Assembly: GCA_026119855.1 (NCBI GenBank)
Contig: JAOWBW010000105.1
Span: 682,001 to 746,000 of the forward strand
Length of the DNA stretch: 64,000 bases
Direction of reading: 5' to 3'
Source of the DNA: Campanula takesimana
Lineage: Eukaryota > Streptophyta > Magnoliopsida > Asterales > Campanulaceae
Position 1 is the first letter of the stretch; every line of letters starts with the position of its first letter. Shown one piece after another: positions 1-11,427 of this stretch. Under the pieces are notes generated by a model. It did no database searches and had not been told where the DNA came from. It saw only the letters and a list, made by a program, of their open reading frames with translations. A program made the translations under genes and the position numbers.

Positions 1-1719
1 CCCTTTAAATGTTAAACTAGTCATCTATGCTATATTTGATACTTCTACTTGTTAATTTTGTGATTTGGGTAATGTTTGTTATACTTGTAATTTTGGGACA
101 AAGGGAGTATATAGAATTGGGTTTTGCTGAGTATGGGAATGGTTTAGAAACCATGTTGTAATCTTAATGAAAGTTGCTAATGAAAGTTGCTAAAGTTATG
201 TTTATAGGTGTTATACTTGTGGGACGGAAGGAGTAAATTGAACTAAGGAAGAATCTGGGATTTGACCCAAATTAGGAGGGGGCGCGCGCACCCTAAATAA
301 GGAGGCGCACGCACCCTATTGACCAATTTAGGCAAAAAGTGTCTGATGAAGGGAGGCGCGCGCACCCTTTTGGGTGGGGCGCGCGCACCCTTTTGGGTGG
401 GGCGCGCGCACCCTTAAGTGACCAAAAATTGTGAAGATCTGATGAGTGGGAGCGCGCGCACCCTTTTGGGTGGGGCGTGTGCACCCCCCCCATGTTTTTC
501 AGGTTTGATAGTTTGTGTAACTTGAGTATAAGAGGAGAATTGTTTGTGTAGTCCTTGGGGTTGTTTAGGACCCAAACGTGAATGTGTATGACTTTTATGT
601 CGTTGATGAAAAAGATTGGGTTGTGACTGAATGTCCTTATTATGACCTCTTTATGAGAAATCTTTCGTGTGCATCTTGTGATGTATTTGGCTTAGTTCCT
701 TCTTGGATTAAATGCCCCGGGTTTTGTTTAGCAAGTATTCATTACTGTGCTTCTTGTGAAAAGTCCAGCTGGTCTTGTTGTGAGTCAGCCAATGGAAGAA
801 TTATAGTGGTACAGGTAAGTCCACTATAAGGCTTTCCATTGTAGCTTCTGAGTCAGGCGGTGGTGGAATTATAGTGGCACAAAAGCCAAGTTCACTATAA
901 GGTGTCCACTGTGCCTTCTTTGTTTCCCCAGTCCAGATTGGCCTTGGATGGGATGAATTGCTCCCTTTGGTGAGTACTTGGGTTATGACTTTGTGTAATA
1001 TTTCCCTTTCTGGTTACTTGGTTCTCTTGGTTATGGTTTGGTTTTCGGGATCCCGACTTCAGCTATTTATGCTGCTCAGATGGTTTTCTCAGTTGGTTTT
1101 CTCTGATGGTATTTTCAGACGGTTATGGTTATTGGGTAAACCTTGGCTTGGTATCCACCGGAGTGTGGGCTATGTGATAAATGTGATATATAAGTTGATG
1201 TTATCTCTCATGCTATTTGCTATATGATTACTTGTTGATATAGTTCCTTATGATTATCATATCAGCATATAACGTAGTTGCATTTTAGTAGCTTACTGAG
1301 ATTTATTCTCACCCTTATTTGTTTACTGTTTTAGATAAAGGCGGGTCCAGGGGATAGGACACTCGGCACGGGAGGACGTTGGATTGGTAAGAGATGGGAC
1401 TTGTTTTGTAAAGGTTACATTATGTAAATGTAAACCTTTTGGGTAGAGTACCCGTACTTTCTTATGGTCACATCTATTTTGGTTAATGTGGTGTATGTAC
1501 ATTTGTTTAAAAGTTTGTAAGCCTTCGGGCTAAGTACTTTCGTTGTGAAAGCGTTTGTAGAGTTTGTTTCAAGTTTGGATGAAGTCTTTGAACTTCAAGT
1601 GTGAGTTTGTTCAACTTTCTAAAAGGACATTTCGAAAATTTTTCAAAGGTGTTTTATAACGTCTTCCAATCGTGTCCCGAGCGTGGGGCCAAGTAGGACC
1701 ATGGGTCTGGGGCGCGACA
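1..1719 (+). repeat. 5' LTR (3' part) of the Del/Tekay-like element
   Basis: Bases 1-1719 match 6849-8545 almost base for base and end with the same GGCGCGACA just before the primer site. The first ~515 bases of this LTR are outside the window. It holds GC-rich 23-bp repeat units (about 280-490) in an otherwise AT-rich LTR, and has one unit more than the right LTR. Confidence 0.93.
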
Positions 1720-1721
1720 GT

Positions 1722-1739
1722 TGGTATCATAGCTAGGTT
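1722..1739 (+). other. Primer binding site (tRNA-Met type)
   Basis: TGGTATCATAGC begins two bases after the LTR end and resembles the plant initiator-tRNA-Met site TGGTATCAGAGC. It marks the start of minus-strand DNA synthesis. Confidence 0.75.
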
Positions 1740-1829
1740 GTAGATGGTCTAGAATGACTAAATGACCTAGGAGGGTAGTAGAGTATAGAGTGAGTAACGT
1801 TGAGTGTTTGATGCAGGTATTCATTAAAA

Positions 1830-3281
1830 ATGGGTGAAACTGACGGAGATCAGGCTGGTTCTTCGGAGAAAGGGGATGCAAGAGAAGAGGCTCGAATTAT
1901 GTTTCAAGGAATGTTCGAAGCAGCAATGAAAACCTTAAATGATCAGAGGCAAGAAAGGGAACAGGTACCACCAAGATATGGCTTAGAACAGTTTCTAAAA
2001 ATGAAGCCTATGGATTATGATGGGGAGCCTGATGTATCTAAAACTGAAAGGTGGATTGACTCGATGGAAAAGATCTTTGATGCTTTGAGATGTTCTGAGG
2101 AAGATCAAGTCAGGTTTGCTACTTATAAGTTGAATGGAGCGGCTGAGCATTGGTGGAAAGCTTTGAAAACTAAATGGGATGAAACTCATGTACCTTACAC
2201 TTGGGAGAATTTTCTGGGAAAGTTTAAAGAACACTTCATTCCTCGAGTAGATCAAGACAGGAATGAGATGGAATTTCTTAGCTTGGAGCAAGGTTCTAAG
2301 TCAATTGCTCAGTATTCAGCTAAATTTTCAGAGTTGTCCAGGTATTGTACTCACCTAGTGGCAACTGAGGAGAGGAAGGCTACGAGGTTTGTGAAAGGTT
2401 TGAAAACTGTGATTAGAACTCAGCTAGTATCCCATAAGTTGCAAGATTTTCAAGATGCAGTTGATCGAGCCTACCAGGTGGAGCATGACATTGAGGAACA
2501 TAAGAAGAAAATGGAGTTGTTAGGCGCTGGGAAGCACGTTAGGCAACAACAACAACGGGGTGATAATAGAGGAAATCAAGGTGGATCTTCACAATTCAAA
2601 GGGTCTTCTCAAAGACAGTCAGGTAATAGAAATCAAAGTAATACTTCAGGGAGTCAGAGTAGAGGAGTTTGTAATTATTGTCAGAAAGAAGGGCATTCAG
2701 AAGAGAGATGTTGGAAGAAACAGGGTAAATGTTTGAATTGTGGACAGTTGGGACATTTTCAGAGGGATTTCCCTAAGTATAGGATGCAAGCATCGGGAAG
2801 TGTGGTTGGGTCCTCTCAGGGCCAGAAGAGGGATTCCTCAGGCAAGCCTAAAGTTCAGGGTCGTGTCTTTGCCATTTCTCAGCAACAGGCTTCAGAGTCC
2901 TCTAATGTGATAGGAGGTATTATTTTTGTGTCTAGTTTGAGGGCACATACACTTATAGACCCTGGCTCATCGTATTCTTATGTGTCTGTGCATTTTGCTT
3001 CTAGATTGCATATGTCTTCTGAATCTCTACCTTATGTGTTAGAGGTGTCAACTCCTATAGGGGAGTGTTTGGTGACCAATGAGGTGTTGCATTCTTGTGA
3101 TGTGCATATACGTGAGCATGTCTTAGCTGCTGATTTAGTTATCTTACCATTACAAGATTTTGATGTTATCTTGGGTATGGATTGGTTGGGTAAATATCAT
3201 GCGTCTGTTGATTGTACTAATAAAGTGGTCACATTTTCTATCCCTAATGTTCCTAAATTTTCTTTTGAAACTGTTCCCTGA
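1830..3281 (+). pseudogene. gag and aspartic protease part of the Del/Tekay-like polyprotein
   Basis: 483 codons from an ATG 91 bases after the primer site. Residues ~60-220 are a retrotransposon gag (capsid) domain. Two CCHC zinc knuckles follow at ~280-317 (CNYCQKEGHSEERC and CLNCGQLGHFQRDF; the second ends in F where the last Cys is expected). A retropepsin-like domain starts near residue 375 with the DPGSSYSYV variant of the D-T/S-G site. The reading frame stops at TGA 3279-3281 but continues in the same frame after it, so the stop looks like a nonsense mutation, not the natural end. Gag packages element RNA; the protease would release the mature proteins. Confidence 0.88.
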
Positions 3282-3308
3282 GGTAGAGAGATTCGAATTA
3301 TTTCTTAT

Positions 3309-4301
3309 ATGAAGGCTAGAAAGTTGTTGAACCGGGGTTGTGCGGGGTATTTGGCTAGTGTTTTGGATACTACAAAAAGGGTTCCTGATATTGAGGATGT
3401 GACTATTGTTAAAGAATTTTCAGATGTATTTTCTTCTGAGTATGCTATGCCTCCTGACCGGGAAATAGAGTTCTGTATTGATTTACTTCCAGGTACGGCT
3501 CCTATATCTGAGGCACCTTACAGAATGGCCCCAGCTGAATTGAGGGAGTTGAAGGTTCAGTTGCAAGAGTTACTTGATCGAGGATTCATTTGTCCTAGCG
3601 TATCCCCGTGGGGAGCTCCAGTATTATTTGTTAAAAAGAAAGATGGGTCCTTGAGACTGTGTATTGACTACAGAAAGCTGAATCAGGTAACTATAAAGAA
3701 TAAATATCCGCTTCCTCATATTGATGATTTATTTGATCAACTTCAAGGGTCGGTTGTCTTTTCAAAACTTGACTTGAGGAGTGGGTACCATCAGTTGAAA
3801 ATCCGTTCTGAAGACATTTCTAAAACTGCTTTTCGTAGTAGATATGGTCATTATGAGTTTTTGGTTATGCCTTTCGGGTTGACTAATGCTCCGGCTGTTT
3901 TTATGGATATGATGAATAGGGTCTTTAAACCTTATCTTGATACCTTTGTGGTTGTATTTATTGATGATATTCTTGTTTATTCCATGTCCCGGGAGGAGCA
4001 TGAACAGCATTTACAAATAGTTTTATCTATTCTTCGTGAGAAGCAGTTGTTTGCTAAATTCAGCAAGTGTGCTTTTTGGCTCAATGAAGTATATTTTCTT
4101 GGGCACGTGATTTCTAATAAAGGCATATCAGTTGATCCATCCAAAGTTGAGGCTATTGTGAATTGGAGGAGGCCAGAATCAGTTACAGAAATTCGAAGCT
4201 TCTTGGGGTTAGCGGGGTACTACAGAAGGTTCATTAAGGGGTTTTCTAAGATTGCAACTCCCTTGACTCAGTTGACTCGAAAGAATGTTCCTTATGTGTG
4301 A
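3309..4301 (+). pseudogene. Reverse transcriptase part of the Del/Tekay-like polyprotein
   Basis: Same frame as gag. Shows the classic Ty3/gypsy RT blocks: PYRMAPAEL, LRLCIDYRKLN, the LDLRSGYHQ block, MPFGLTNAP and the catalytic FIDDILVYS near 3958, then the connection region with FLGLAGYYRRFI. It ends at TGA 4299-4301, where the family normally has Trp (PYVW-D); a TGG to TGA change explains it. The ATG at 3309 is probably internal, because the frame is open upstream back to the stop at 3279. Confidence 0.92.
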
Positions 4302-4331
4302 GATGAAAAATGTCAAGCTAGTTTTGAAGAG

Positions 4332-4652
4332 TTGAAGAAGAGATTGACTACAGCTCCTATTCTCGCCCTACCTAATGGTAATGATGATTTGGTAATATAT
4401 AGTGATGCTTCTAAAGAAGACCTCGGGTGTGTATTAATGCAAAATGGCAGGGTGATTGCATATGCTTCGAGGAAGTTGACTCCGAGTGAGCAGAATTATC
4501 CTACACATGATATGGAGCTTGCAGCTATGGTCTTTGCATTGCACAAATGGAAACATTATCTTTATGGAGCAAAGTTTGAGATTTTCACAGATCATCAGAG
4601 TTTGAAGTATCTTTTCTCCCAGAAAGAGTTGAATAATAGACAACGAAGATAG
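4332..4652 (+). pseudogene. RNase H part of the Del/Tekay-like polyprotein
   Basis: In frame with RT. YSDASKEDLGCVLMQ carries the first catalytic Asp, followed by the ASRKL-TPSE block with the downstream Glu and TDHQSLKYLF with another catalytic Asp. It stops at TAG 4650-4652 after NNRQRR; relatives have Trp at this position, so this is again TGG to TAG. RNase H would remove RNA from the hybrid during replication. Confidence 0.9.
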
Positions 4653-6293
4653 ATGGAGCTGTTGAAGGATTATGATTCCACCATTTCTTATCATCCGGGC
4701 AAGGCAAATGTGGTAGCTGATGCTATTAGCCGGAAGTCTTATGTAGCTTCATTGATGGTGCGAGAATGGAAGATGTTGGAGGATGCTCGAGATTGGAGTC
4801 CTTATGAATCAAAGCATGGAGCTATTTTTGCGAACATTCGAGTATTTCCAACTTTAGTTCAACAAATAAAGGAAGCTCAGAAGGATGACCCGGAGTTGGT
4901 AAAGATATTGGATAAAATCAAAGAAGGTAATTTTGAGGATTTCTCTCTCAGTCCTGAAGGGGTATTAACTTTCAGAGGTCGGTTGTGTGTGCCTAATGTT
5001 GATGGGATTAAACACCAAGTTCTTGATGAAGGCCATAAATCAAGGTATACTATTCATCCCGGGAGTACTAAAATGTATCAGAATTTGAAGCAACACTTTT
5101 GGTGGAATAATATGAAGAGGGAAATAGCGGATTATGTATCCAAGTGCTTAACATGTCAACAATTTAAAGCTGAACATCAAAGGCCCGCAGGATTGCTTCA
5201 ACCGTTAGAGATTCCGGAATGGAAGTGGGAACATGTTACCATGGATTTTGTGACAGGGTTACCTCGTACTCGAAGAAGGTTTGATGCAGTTTGGGTGATT
5301 GTGGATAGATTGACAAAGTCTTCTCATTTTCTACCTATTGAGATTGGTTATTCTATGGAAAAGCTTGCAACCTTGTATGTTAATGAGATCGTGAGGTTAC
5401 ATGGAGTTCCAGTGAGCATTGTATCTGATCGTGACCCTAGATTCACATCTCGATTTTGGCAAGCATTTCAGAAGGCTTTGGGTTCAGAGTTGAGATTTAG
5501 TACAGCTTTTCATCCTCAAACAGATGGTCAGTCCGAAAGAACTATCCAGATTCTTGAGGATATGTTGAGGGCTTGCTCAGTTGATTTTTCAGATTCCTGG
5601 GATATTCATTTGCCTCTCGTAGAGTTTGCTTATAATAACAGTTTTCAGTCCAGTATTGGGATGGCTCCTTATGAAGCCTTGTATGGGAGGAAATGTCGAT
5701 CTCCTATCTGTTGGGATGAAGTGGGAGAAGCCAAGATTTGGGGTGTTCAGATGGTTAATGATTCAGTTGAGAAGGTTAAACTTATTCGAGATCGTTTAAG
5801 TACGGCCCAAAGTAGACAGAAAAGCTACGCTGATCATCGGAGGCGAGACCTTGAGTTCGAAAAAGGTGACTTTGTGTTTTTGAAGGTTTCCCCTAAGGTT
5901 GGTATTCGAAGATATGGAAAGAAAGGCAAGCTTTCCCCGAGGTATATTGGTCCATTTGAGATTCTTGGAAAAGTGGGGGATCGGGCGTATCGTCTTGCAT
6001 TACCTCCTTATCTTGATAAGATCCATAATGTGTTTCATATTTCTATGCTTCGGAAGTATGTGTATGATTCTTCTCATGTTCTATCTAAGGTACCTGAGGA
6101 TATTGAGCCGAGTATGTCTTATGAGGAACATCCGGTCCAAGTCATTGATTCGAAGGTGCAAGAATTGAGAAACAAAAGTATTCCTCTTGTTCGAGTTGTG
6201 TGGAGGAATCATAATGTGGAAGAATCGACTTGGGAGCTTCGGGAAGAGATCGAGAGGAAGTACCCTTGGTTGTTTGAGGGCCTCAGTAAGTAA
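4653..6293 (+). pseudogene. Integrase and chromodomain part of the Del/Tekay-like polyprotein
   Basis: 546 codons. It begins with the end of RNase H (GKANVVADAISRK), then the HHCC zinc finger (HPGSTKMYQNL ... CLTCQQFK), then the rve core with its D-D-E residues in MDFVTGLP, SDRDPRFTS and GQSERTIQ. Next come the GPFEIL and HNVFHISMLRKY blocks of the integrase C-terminus, and finally a chromodomain-like end (VVWRNHNVEESTWE). The chromodomain places the element among chromoviruses, which tend to target heterochromatin. This segment is itself uninterrupted to a normal TAA. Confidence 0.93.
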
Positions 6294-6319
6294 CCCTAAA
6301 ATTCGGGACGAATTTTCCT

Positions 6320-6333
6320 TAAGGGGGAGTGAT
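6320..6333 (+). other. Polypurine tract
   Basis: TAAGGGGGAGTGAT lies directly before the TGTAGCGACC start of the right LTR and is the expected primer for plus-strand DNA. Confidence 0.75.
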
Positions 6334-8545
6334 TGTAGCGACCCCAAAACCCGTCCCTATTTTATTTATATTTTTGGGGATTTTTATTTGACTTATATGT
6401 GCATTTTATGTGTTGCATCATATTTTATGATTTGCATATCATACTTGATTATTTGTGTTATTTACTTAGTTAGTAAAAATAAGGATTAAAGGAGTTAAAT
6501 GATTAAGTTGAAACTTTAAGGTCCTTGTTGAAAATTTGTGTTAATGGCTTAAGTGTTAACTTTGAAAGTTGGGTGACCAAATGGTAAAAATGGGAAAATC
6601 CTTATAACTTATCCCTTCTCTCTTTCCTTCTCTGTGTAAACAATATGTTCTGCAACTTTCTTCTACGTTCAACCTAGGGTTAGGAAAGAAAGGTAAGTTC
6701 GACCCATTTCGATTTAATTCTTTTTATTTACTTACCCGTTTTAAAAACTAATTATATAAAAATGATCAGGGCGTCGAGTAGGTCATTTCTAGCCGAACAA
6801 AACTTATTTCAGCGGTACTTTTTCCGGAACTAGGTAAGTTACTAATTTCCCTTTAAATGTTAAAATAGTCATCTATGCTATATTTGATACTTCTACTTGT
6901 TAATTTTGTGATTTGGGTAATGTTTGCTATACTTGTAATTTTGGGACAAAGGGAGTATATAGAATTGGGTTTTGCTGAGTATGGGAATGGTTTAGAAACC
7001 ATGTTGTAATCTTAATGAAAGTTGCTAATGAAAGTTGCTAAAGTTATGTTTATAGGTGTTATACTTGTGGGACGGAAGGAGTAAAAATTGAACTAAGGAA
7101 GAATTTGGGATTTGACCCAAATTAGGAGGGGGCGCGCGCACCCTAAATAAGGAGGCGCACGCACCCTTTTGACCAATTTAGGCAAAAAGTGTCTGATGAA
7201 GGGAGGCGTGCGCACCCTTTTGGGTGGGGCGCGCGCACCCTTAAGTGACCAAAAATTGTGAGGATCTGATGAGTGGGAGCGCACGCACCCTTTTGGGTGG
7301 GGCGTTCGCACCCCCCCTGTTTTCCAGGTTTGATAGTTTGTGTAACTTGAGTATAAGAGGACAATTGTTTGTGTAGTCCTTGGGGTTGTTTAGGACCCCA
7401 AACGTGAATGTGTACGACTTTTATGTCGTTGATGAAAAAGATTGGGTTGTGACTGAATGTCCTTATTATGGACTCTTCATGAGAAATCTTTCGTGTGCAT
7501 CTTGTGATGTATTTGGCTTAGTTCCTTCTTGGATTAAATGCCCCGGGTTTTGTTTAGCAAGTATTCATTACTGTGCTTCTTGTGAAAAGTCCAGCTGGTC
7601 TTGTTGTGAGTCAGCCAATGGAAGAATTATAGTGGTACAGGTAAGTCCACTATAAGGCTTTCCATTGGAGCTTCTGAGTCAGGCGGTGGGAGAATTATAG
7701 TGGCACAGAAGCCAAGTTCACTATAAGGTGTCCACTGTGCCTTCTTTGTTTCCCCAGTCCAGATTGACTTTGGATGGGATGAATTGCTCCCTTTGGTGAG
7801 TACTTGGGTTATGACTTTGTGTCATATTTCCCTCTCTGGTTACTTGGTTCTCTTGGTTATGGTTTGGTTTTCGGGATCCCGACTTCAGCTATTTATGCTG
7901 CTCAGATGGTTTTCTCAGTTGGTTTTCTCTGATGGTATTTTCAGACGGTTATAGTTATTGGGTAAACCTTGGCTTGGTATCCACTGGAGTGTGGGCTATG
8001 TGATAAATGTGATATATAAGTTGATGTTATCTCTCATGCTATTTGCTATATGATTACTTGTTGATATAGTTCCTTATGATTATCATATCAGCATGTAACG
8101 TAGTTGCATTTTAGTAGCTTACTGAGATTTATTCTCACCCTTATTTGTTTACTGTTTTAGATAAAGGCGGGTCCAGGGGATAGGACACTCGGCACGGGAG
8201 GACGTTGGATTGGTAAGAGATGGGACTTGTTTTGTAAAGGTTACATTATGTAAATGTAAACCTTTTGGGTAGAGTACCCGTACTTTCTTATGGTCACATC
8301 TATTTTGGTTAATGTGGTGTATGTACATTTGTTTAAAAGTTTGTAAGCCTTCGGGCTAAGTACTTTCGTTGTGAAAGCGTTTGTAGAGTTTGTTTCAAGT
8401 TTGGATGAAGTCTTTGAACTTCAAGTGTGAGTTTGTTCAACTTTCTAAAAGGACATTTCGAAAAATTTTCAAAGGTGTTTTATAACGTCTTCCAATCGTG
8501 TACCGAGCGTGGGGCCAAGTAGGACCACGGGTCTGGGGCGCGACA
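6334..8545 (+). repeat. 3' LTR of the Del/Tekay-like element
   Basis: Complete 2,212-bp LTR from TGTAGCGACC to GGCGCGACA (TG...CA ends). It contains the GC-rich CGCGCG units at about 7130-7315. A small open frame at 7380-7655 also occurs in the left LTR, but duplication of the LTR at insertion explains that. Confidence 0.93.
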
Positions 8546-9251
8546 TAAATGACTGAGTTAAGAGGAAGAAAACTAAGTGATCAAATACCAAATGGTGACA
8601 TGTATTAAAGTTGGAGGAAGTCTTGTGTGAGACGGTCTCACACATAATACGGATCTCGACGAGAGAGGAAACTGGCTTGCCCCGCACTGCCTATAGGGGA
8701 CAAACCATGTACTCTCTCAACAAGACCTGTCTCACCTAAGTTTTTGTCATAAAAACCTGGACTAGAGTTTTTGTGTTAAGAAAACATGAATAGATAAAGA
8801 GAGGGATGAGGCTCCATGAAGAACATTAAAAGGGTCAGACAAAGAAAGTTAATTTCTTCAAGGAACAGAAAATTTATTTCCAACTCTTTTAATTCAAATT
8901 GTTTCCCACTGCATTGACACAGACTCAGCTCAAAGAACAGAAAAAAAAAAAATAAGAGCAATGGGAACAATATCATTTTTCTTTTTTTCTTTTTTTTTTT
9001 AATGATCAAGTTCTTTTCTTTTTTTTTGTTTCTTTGACAAGTCCTTTCCTTGCCTTCTACCTCCCATCCTAAACATACTTGTACAGTAGCTTTTTTTTCA
9101 CTGCATCAGCAACAGCAGTAATGGATCTCACCATACTTCATTTCATCCCCATCTCTTTTCTTCAATCCATCTGTTAATAACAATGTCAATTGGTTAGGCA
9201 CTCCGACTAGTGTGACCGAAAAATACTTATGCATGTAATTATTTATGAATA
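8546..9251. other. Intergenic DNA between the gypsy element and SOFL
   Basis: No gene seen. It holds a perfect 19-bp palindrome at about 8621-8639 (GTGTGAGAC-G-GTCTCACAC), a type common at plant repeat ends, and A/T homopolymers at 8940-9030. The SOFL 3' UTR should lie in its right-hand part, since the gene runs leftwards. Confidence 0.6.
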
Positions 9252-10248
9252 TTAATAACTCAACTGATTTTGTTGCATTTGGGAACCAGAAACAGGGGAG
9301 TGGTGGTAGAACCCAAAGTGATCTTGAAATGTTGGTTTTCTCTGCAACAACTTCTTGGTGTAAGCACATAATTTCAAGAATCAATAAAGGTATGTAACAC
9401 TAAAGCATTGTTTTCTATTTATTTGAGTAGTTGATAAAAAAAAAAAAAAAAAAAAAAAAACAAGTGTACCTCAAAGTGGGTTGTAGAATATCCCTGTGAA
9501 AAATCTACCACATCCTCCATTGAAGCTTGATTGTTGGTTAGTTTTAGGTTATTCTGTCAAAAAGAAAAGAAATATTAATACTCCCTCAGTCCCAAAACAT
9601 CTTCGCGTTTGACTATTCAAACTTTTTAAGGATATGAACACTTGCTTTGCTAGCTATGTTAAGTTTATGCACTTTTAAGCCTAAATTGTAGAAAGGTGAA
9701 GAACTTTTTGGGACAACGAGAAATGGTAAATGAGAAGATCATTCGAGAAATGGCAAATGAGAAGATCATTTTGGGACGGAGGGAGTAATTGACAATTGAA
9801 CTAGCAGTGTCATCAAGGAAACACTTACATTGGCTAAGTTGAAGAAGGGGGAGCTAGCAGTGTCATCAAGGAAAGAAGGCAAATCTTGAGGTTTTCGACG
9901 ACGTTTTTCGTCCGTGTTTTGCTTCTTCACTCCTTTGTTACTCAACAAAGTGGTGGCAATGGCATCAATTGGTTCTTGATGAGAGAAGTAAGCAACATTG
10001 TTAGAGTTGTTGTAAACATGTTCATCTTCTTGAAAATGTGGGGGCCCAGAAGATGCATCAGACACCATTGACAGGTCCTCTTCTTCATCTTCATCCTCTG
10101 TATGAATAAAATCACCACCACACCTTTGATCAAGAAAATGGCCATTTTTCCCTCTGGGTGATGGAGTTGGATATGGAGATATAAAAGATTGTTCCAAGTA
10201 TAAAGTCCATCCAGACTCACACCCACTACTACATTCTTGATCTTCCAT
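9252..10248 (-). CDS. SOFL: SOB FIVE-LIKE (SOFL) family protein, three exons, 197 aa
   Basis: Plant-specific small acidic protein; Arabidopsis SOB5/SOFL members affect cytokinin levels, and their biochemical activity is unknown. Exons on the minus strand: 10248-9829 (140 codons from ATG), 9553-9470 (28 codons) and 9341-9252 (29 codons plus TAA). All junctions are GT-AG and phase 0. Exon 1 has both family signatures, SSGCESGWTLYLEQSF near the N-terminus and EEDLSMVSDASSGPPHF near residues 57-73, followed by a basic KRRRKP stretch. Exon 2 gives LTNNQASMEDVVDFSQGY and exon 3 FQDHFGFYHH plus GSQMQQNQ, the usual SOFL C-terminal blocks. Intron 1 contains a MITE and intron 2 a run of about 26 A. No frameshift or stop is seen, so it is probably functional. 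The family call is firm; which paralogue it is cannot be told. Confidence 0.93.
9581..9785. mobile_element. Stowaway-like MITE in SOFL intron 1
   Basis: Terminal inverted repeats CTCCCTCAGTCCCAAAA and TTTTGGGACGGAGGGAG, flanked by TA on both sides (9579-9580, 9786-9787), as expected for Tc1/mariner-type Stowaway MITEs. It shares internal sequence (TCTTCGCGTTTGACTATTCA) with the MITE at 11591-11757 in opposite orientation. Confidence 0.85.
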
Positions 10249-10302
10249 ATTTTTTTTTATCTGTAATTTTATTTCTTTGAATGAAATCCCAAAAATGGTT
10301 CA

Positions 10303-10314
10303 CTTATTTTTATA
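10303..10314 (-). promoter_or_regulatory. Probable TATA box of SOFL
   Basis: Read on the minus strand this is TATAAAAATAAG, 55-66 bases upstream of the SOFL ATG. A start site about 30 bases downstream would give a short leader of about 25-30 bases. It is the best TATA match near the gene; no transcript evidence is available here. Confidence 0.55.
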
Positions 10315-10444
10315 CTAGTAGAGTAGTAGTAGCACAAGTGTGTGTTTGTGTGTGATGGTGGTAGTGGGAAGGGAAAAACACCAAGGGAGAATCAGACCCA
10401 AATCCTACACTTGATTTGTCCTGATGTACAGCTTTTTGGCTGTG

Positions 10445-10690
10445 TTGTGGGGGTGGAGGTGGGGGTAGGGGGGGGGGGGGGGGGGAAGGGGTAGTATGAA
10501 TGAAATAGTGCCAGTGGGGTGGGTTTTATGTAGAGGGTTGTGTCTCCTTGTTTGTGTAAAAATCATTTAATTATCATGTCTGTGTGTGTGTGTGTTTGTG
10601 TGTGTGTAAATGTGAAGAGTAAATATTTTCTGTAGGTGGGGATGGGGGTGGGGGGTGGGGGAGGGGGGATGGTGGGCGAGGGAGGTCAGT
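10445..10690. repeat. G-rich tracts and TG microsatellites upstream of SOFL
   Basis: Includes a run of about 18 G at 10468-10485, a (TG)n stretch near 10578-10608 and repeated runs of 3-6 G at 10637-10680. The plus strand could form G-quadruplexes; the SOFL coding strand is correspondingly C-rich. It lies 200-440 bases upstream of the SOFL start codon. Confidence 0.7.
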
Positions 10691-11395
10691 TCACATGCTG
10701 GACAGCCAGGCAACAGTGGACACGTCCTTTCTCTCCCCCTTACCCCTACCCTGTCAGCAGTCAGCACTTTGCTCAAATCAGTTTTGAGGTTATTAAGATT
10801 GGCTGGTTTAGGATTGTTCTAATCTTACATTATCATGCATTTAGATTTAAGATTTGACTTTTTTGTTACAAACTTACTTTGTGGTTGACGAAACTGGAAA
10901 AATGAAGGGAGGGCAGCTTGGATCTCCACCTTCTAGTTAAAGGTGGCATTTTAATGTCGCTTGGGGGGACGGACTCGTGTATGGTATGGCTATCATTAAT
11001 ATGCGAGATTACGGATTATAACATGAACCAATAAAGAGGAAAGTATCAAGATTATCGCTAAAACAACCTAGATGATGCCAATGTCGAGTAAAATGGCCGA
11101 TCTTGATTAACTTTCTGTTCGTAAAACCTGATACTGCAAGTAAACTTACTATCTAGCCATTCTTTTTGTTTTAAAACAAGTGTCGTGTTTGACTTAGTCA
11201 ACACAGTTTGCTTGCATTATGTTTTATTTATTTGTACATTGTTATTTTGTACCATTGTAAACTTATACTGAATATGGGTGCTCAAGGAAATTTCCACCAG
11301 TAGGGAATAGTGAGGGCAGGATTGTTCCGATTCCGAGAGCTTGGAATTATAACCCCTCTGCAGTTCACTGTTAATTTCATTAACTCCACATGCTC

Positions 11396-11427
<32 letters not shown>

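Larger units (their letters stand above)
1..8545 (+). mobile_element. Ty3/gypsy Del/Tekay-like chromovirus, left end outside window
   Basis: LTR retrotransposon read on the plus strand in the order partial left LTR, tRNA-Met-type primer site, gag-protease-RT-RNase H-integrase-chromodomain, purine tract, complete right LTR of about 2.2 kb. The domain order, a single-frame polyprotein of about 1,490 codons and long LTRs fit the Del/Tekay chromovirus lineage. The two LTRs differ by roughly 30 small changes over the 1.7 kb they share (counted by eye), so the insertion is fairly recent. The left target duplication lies outside the window; the five bases after the right LTR are TAAAT. Confidence 0.93.

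Noticed and set aside
578..829. Cys-rich 83-codon frame present in both LTRs of the Del/Tekay-like element (again at 7380-7655)
   Set aside because: The two LTRs are copies of each other, so conservation is not evidence of coding; no family is recognised and it lies in LTR sequence.
8776..9009. Open frame with poly-Lys and poly-Phe
   Set aside because: Produced by A and T homopolymers in noncoding DNA.
10567..10857. Overlapping frames on both strands with Gly/His/Pro runs
   Set aside because: Translations of the G-rich tract and (TG)n repeats upstream of SOFL.
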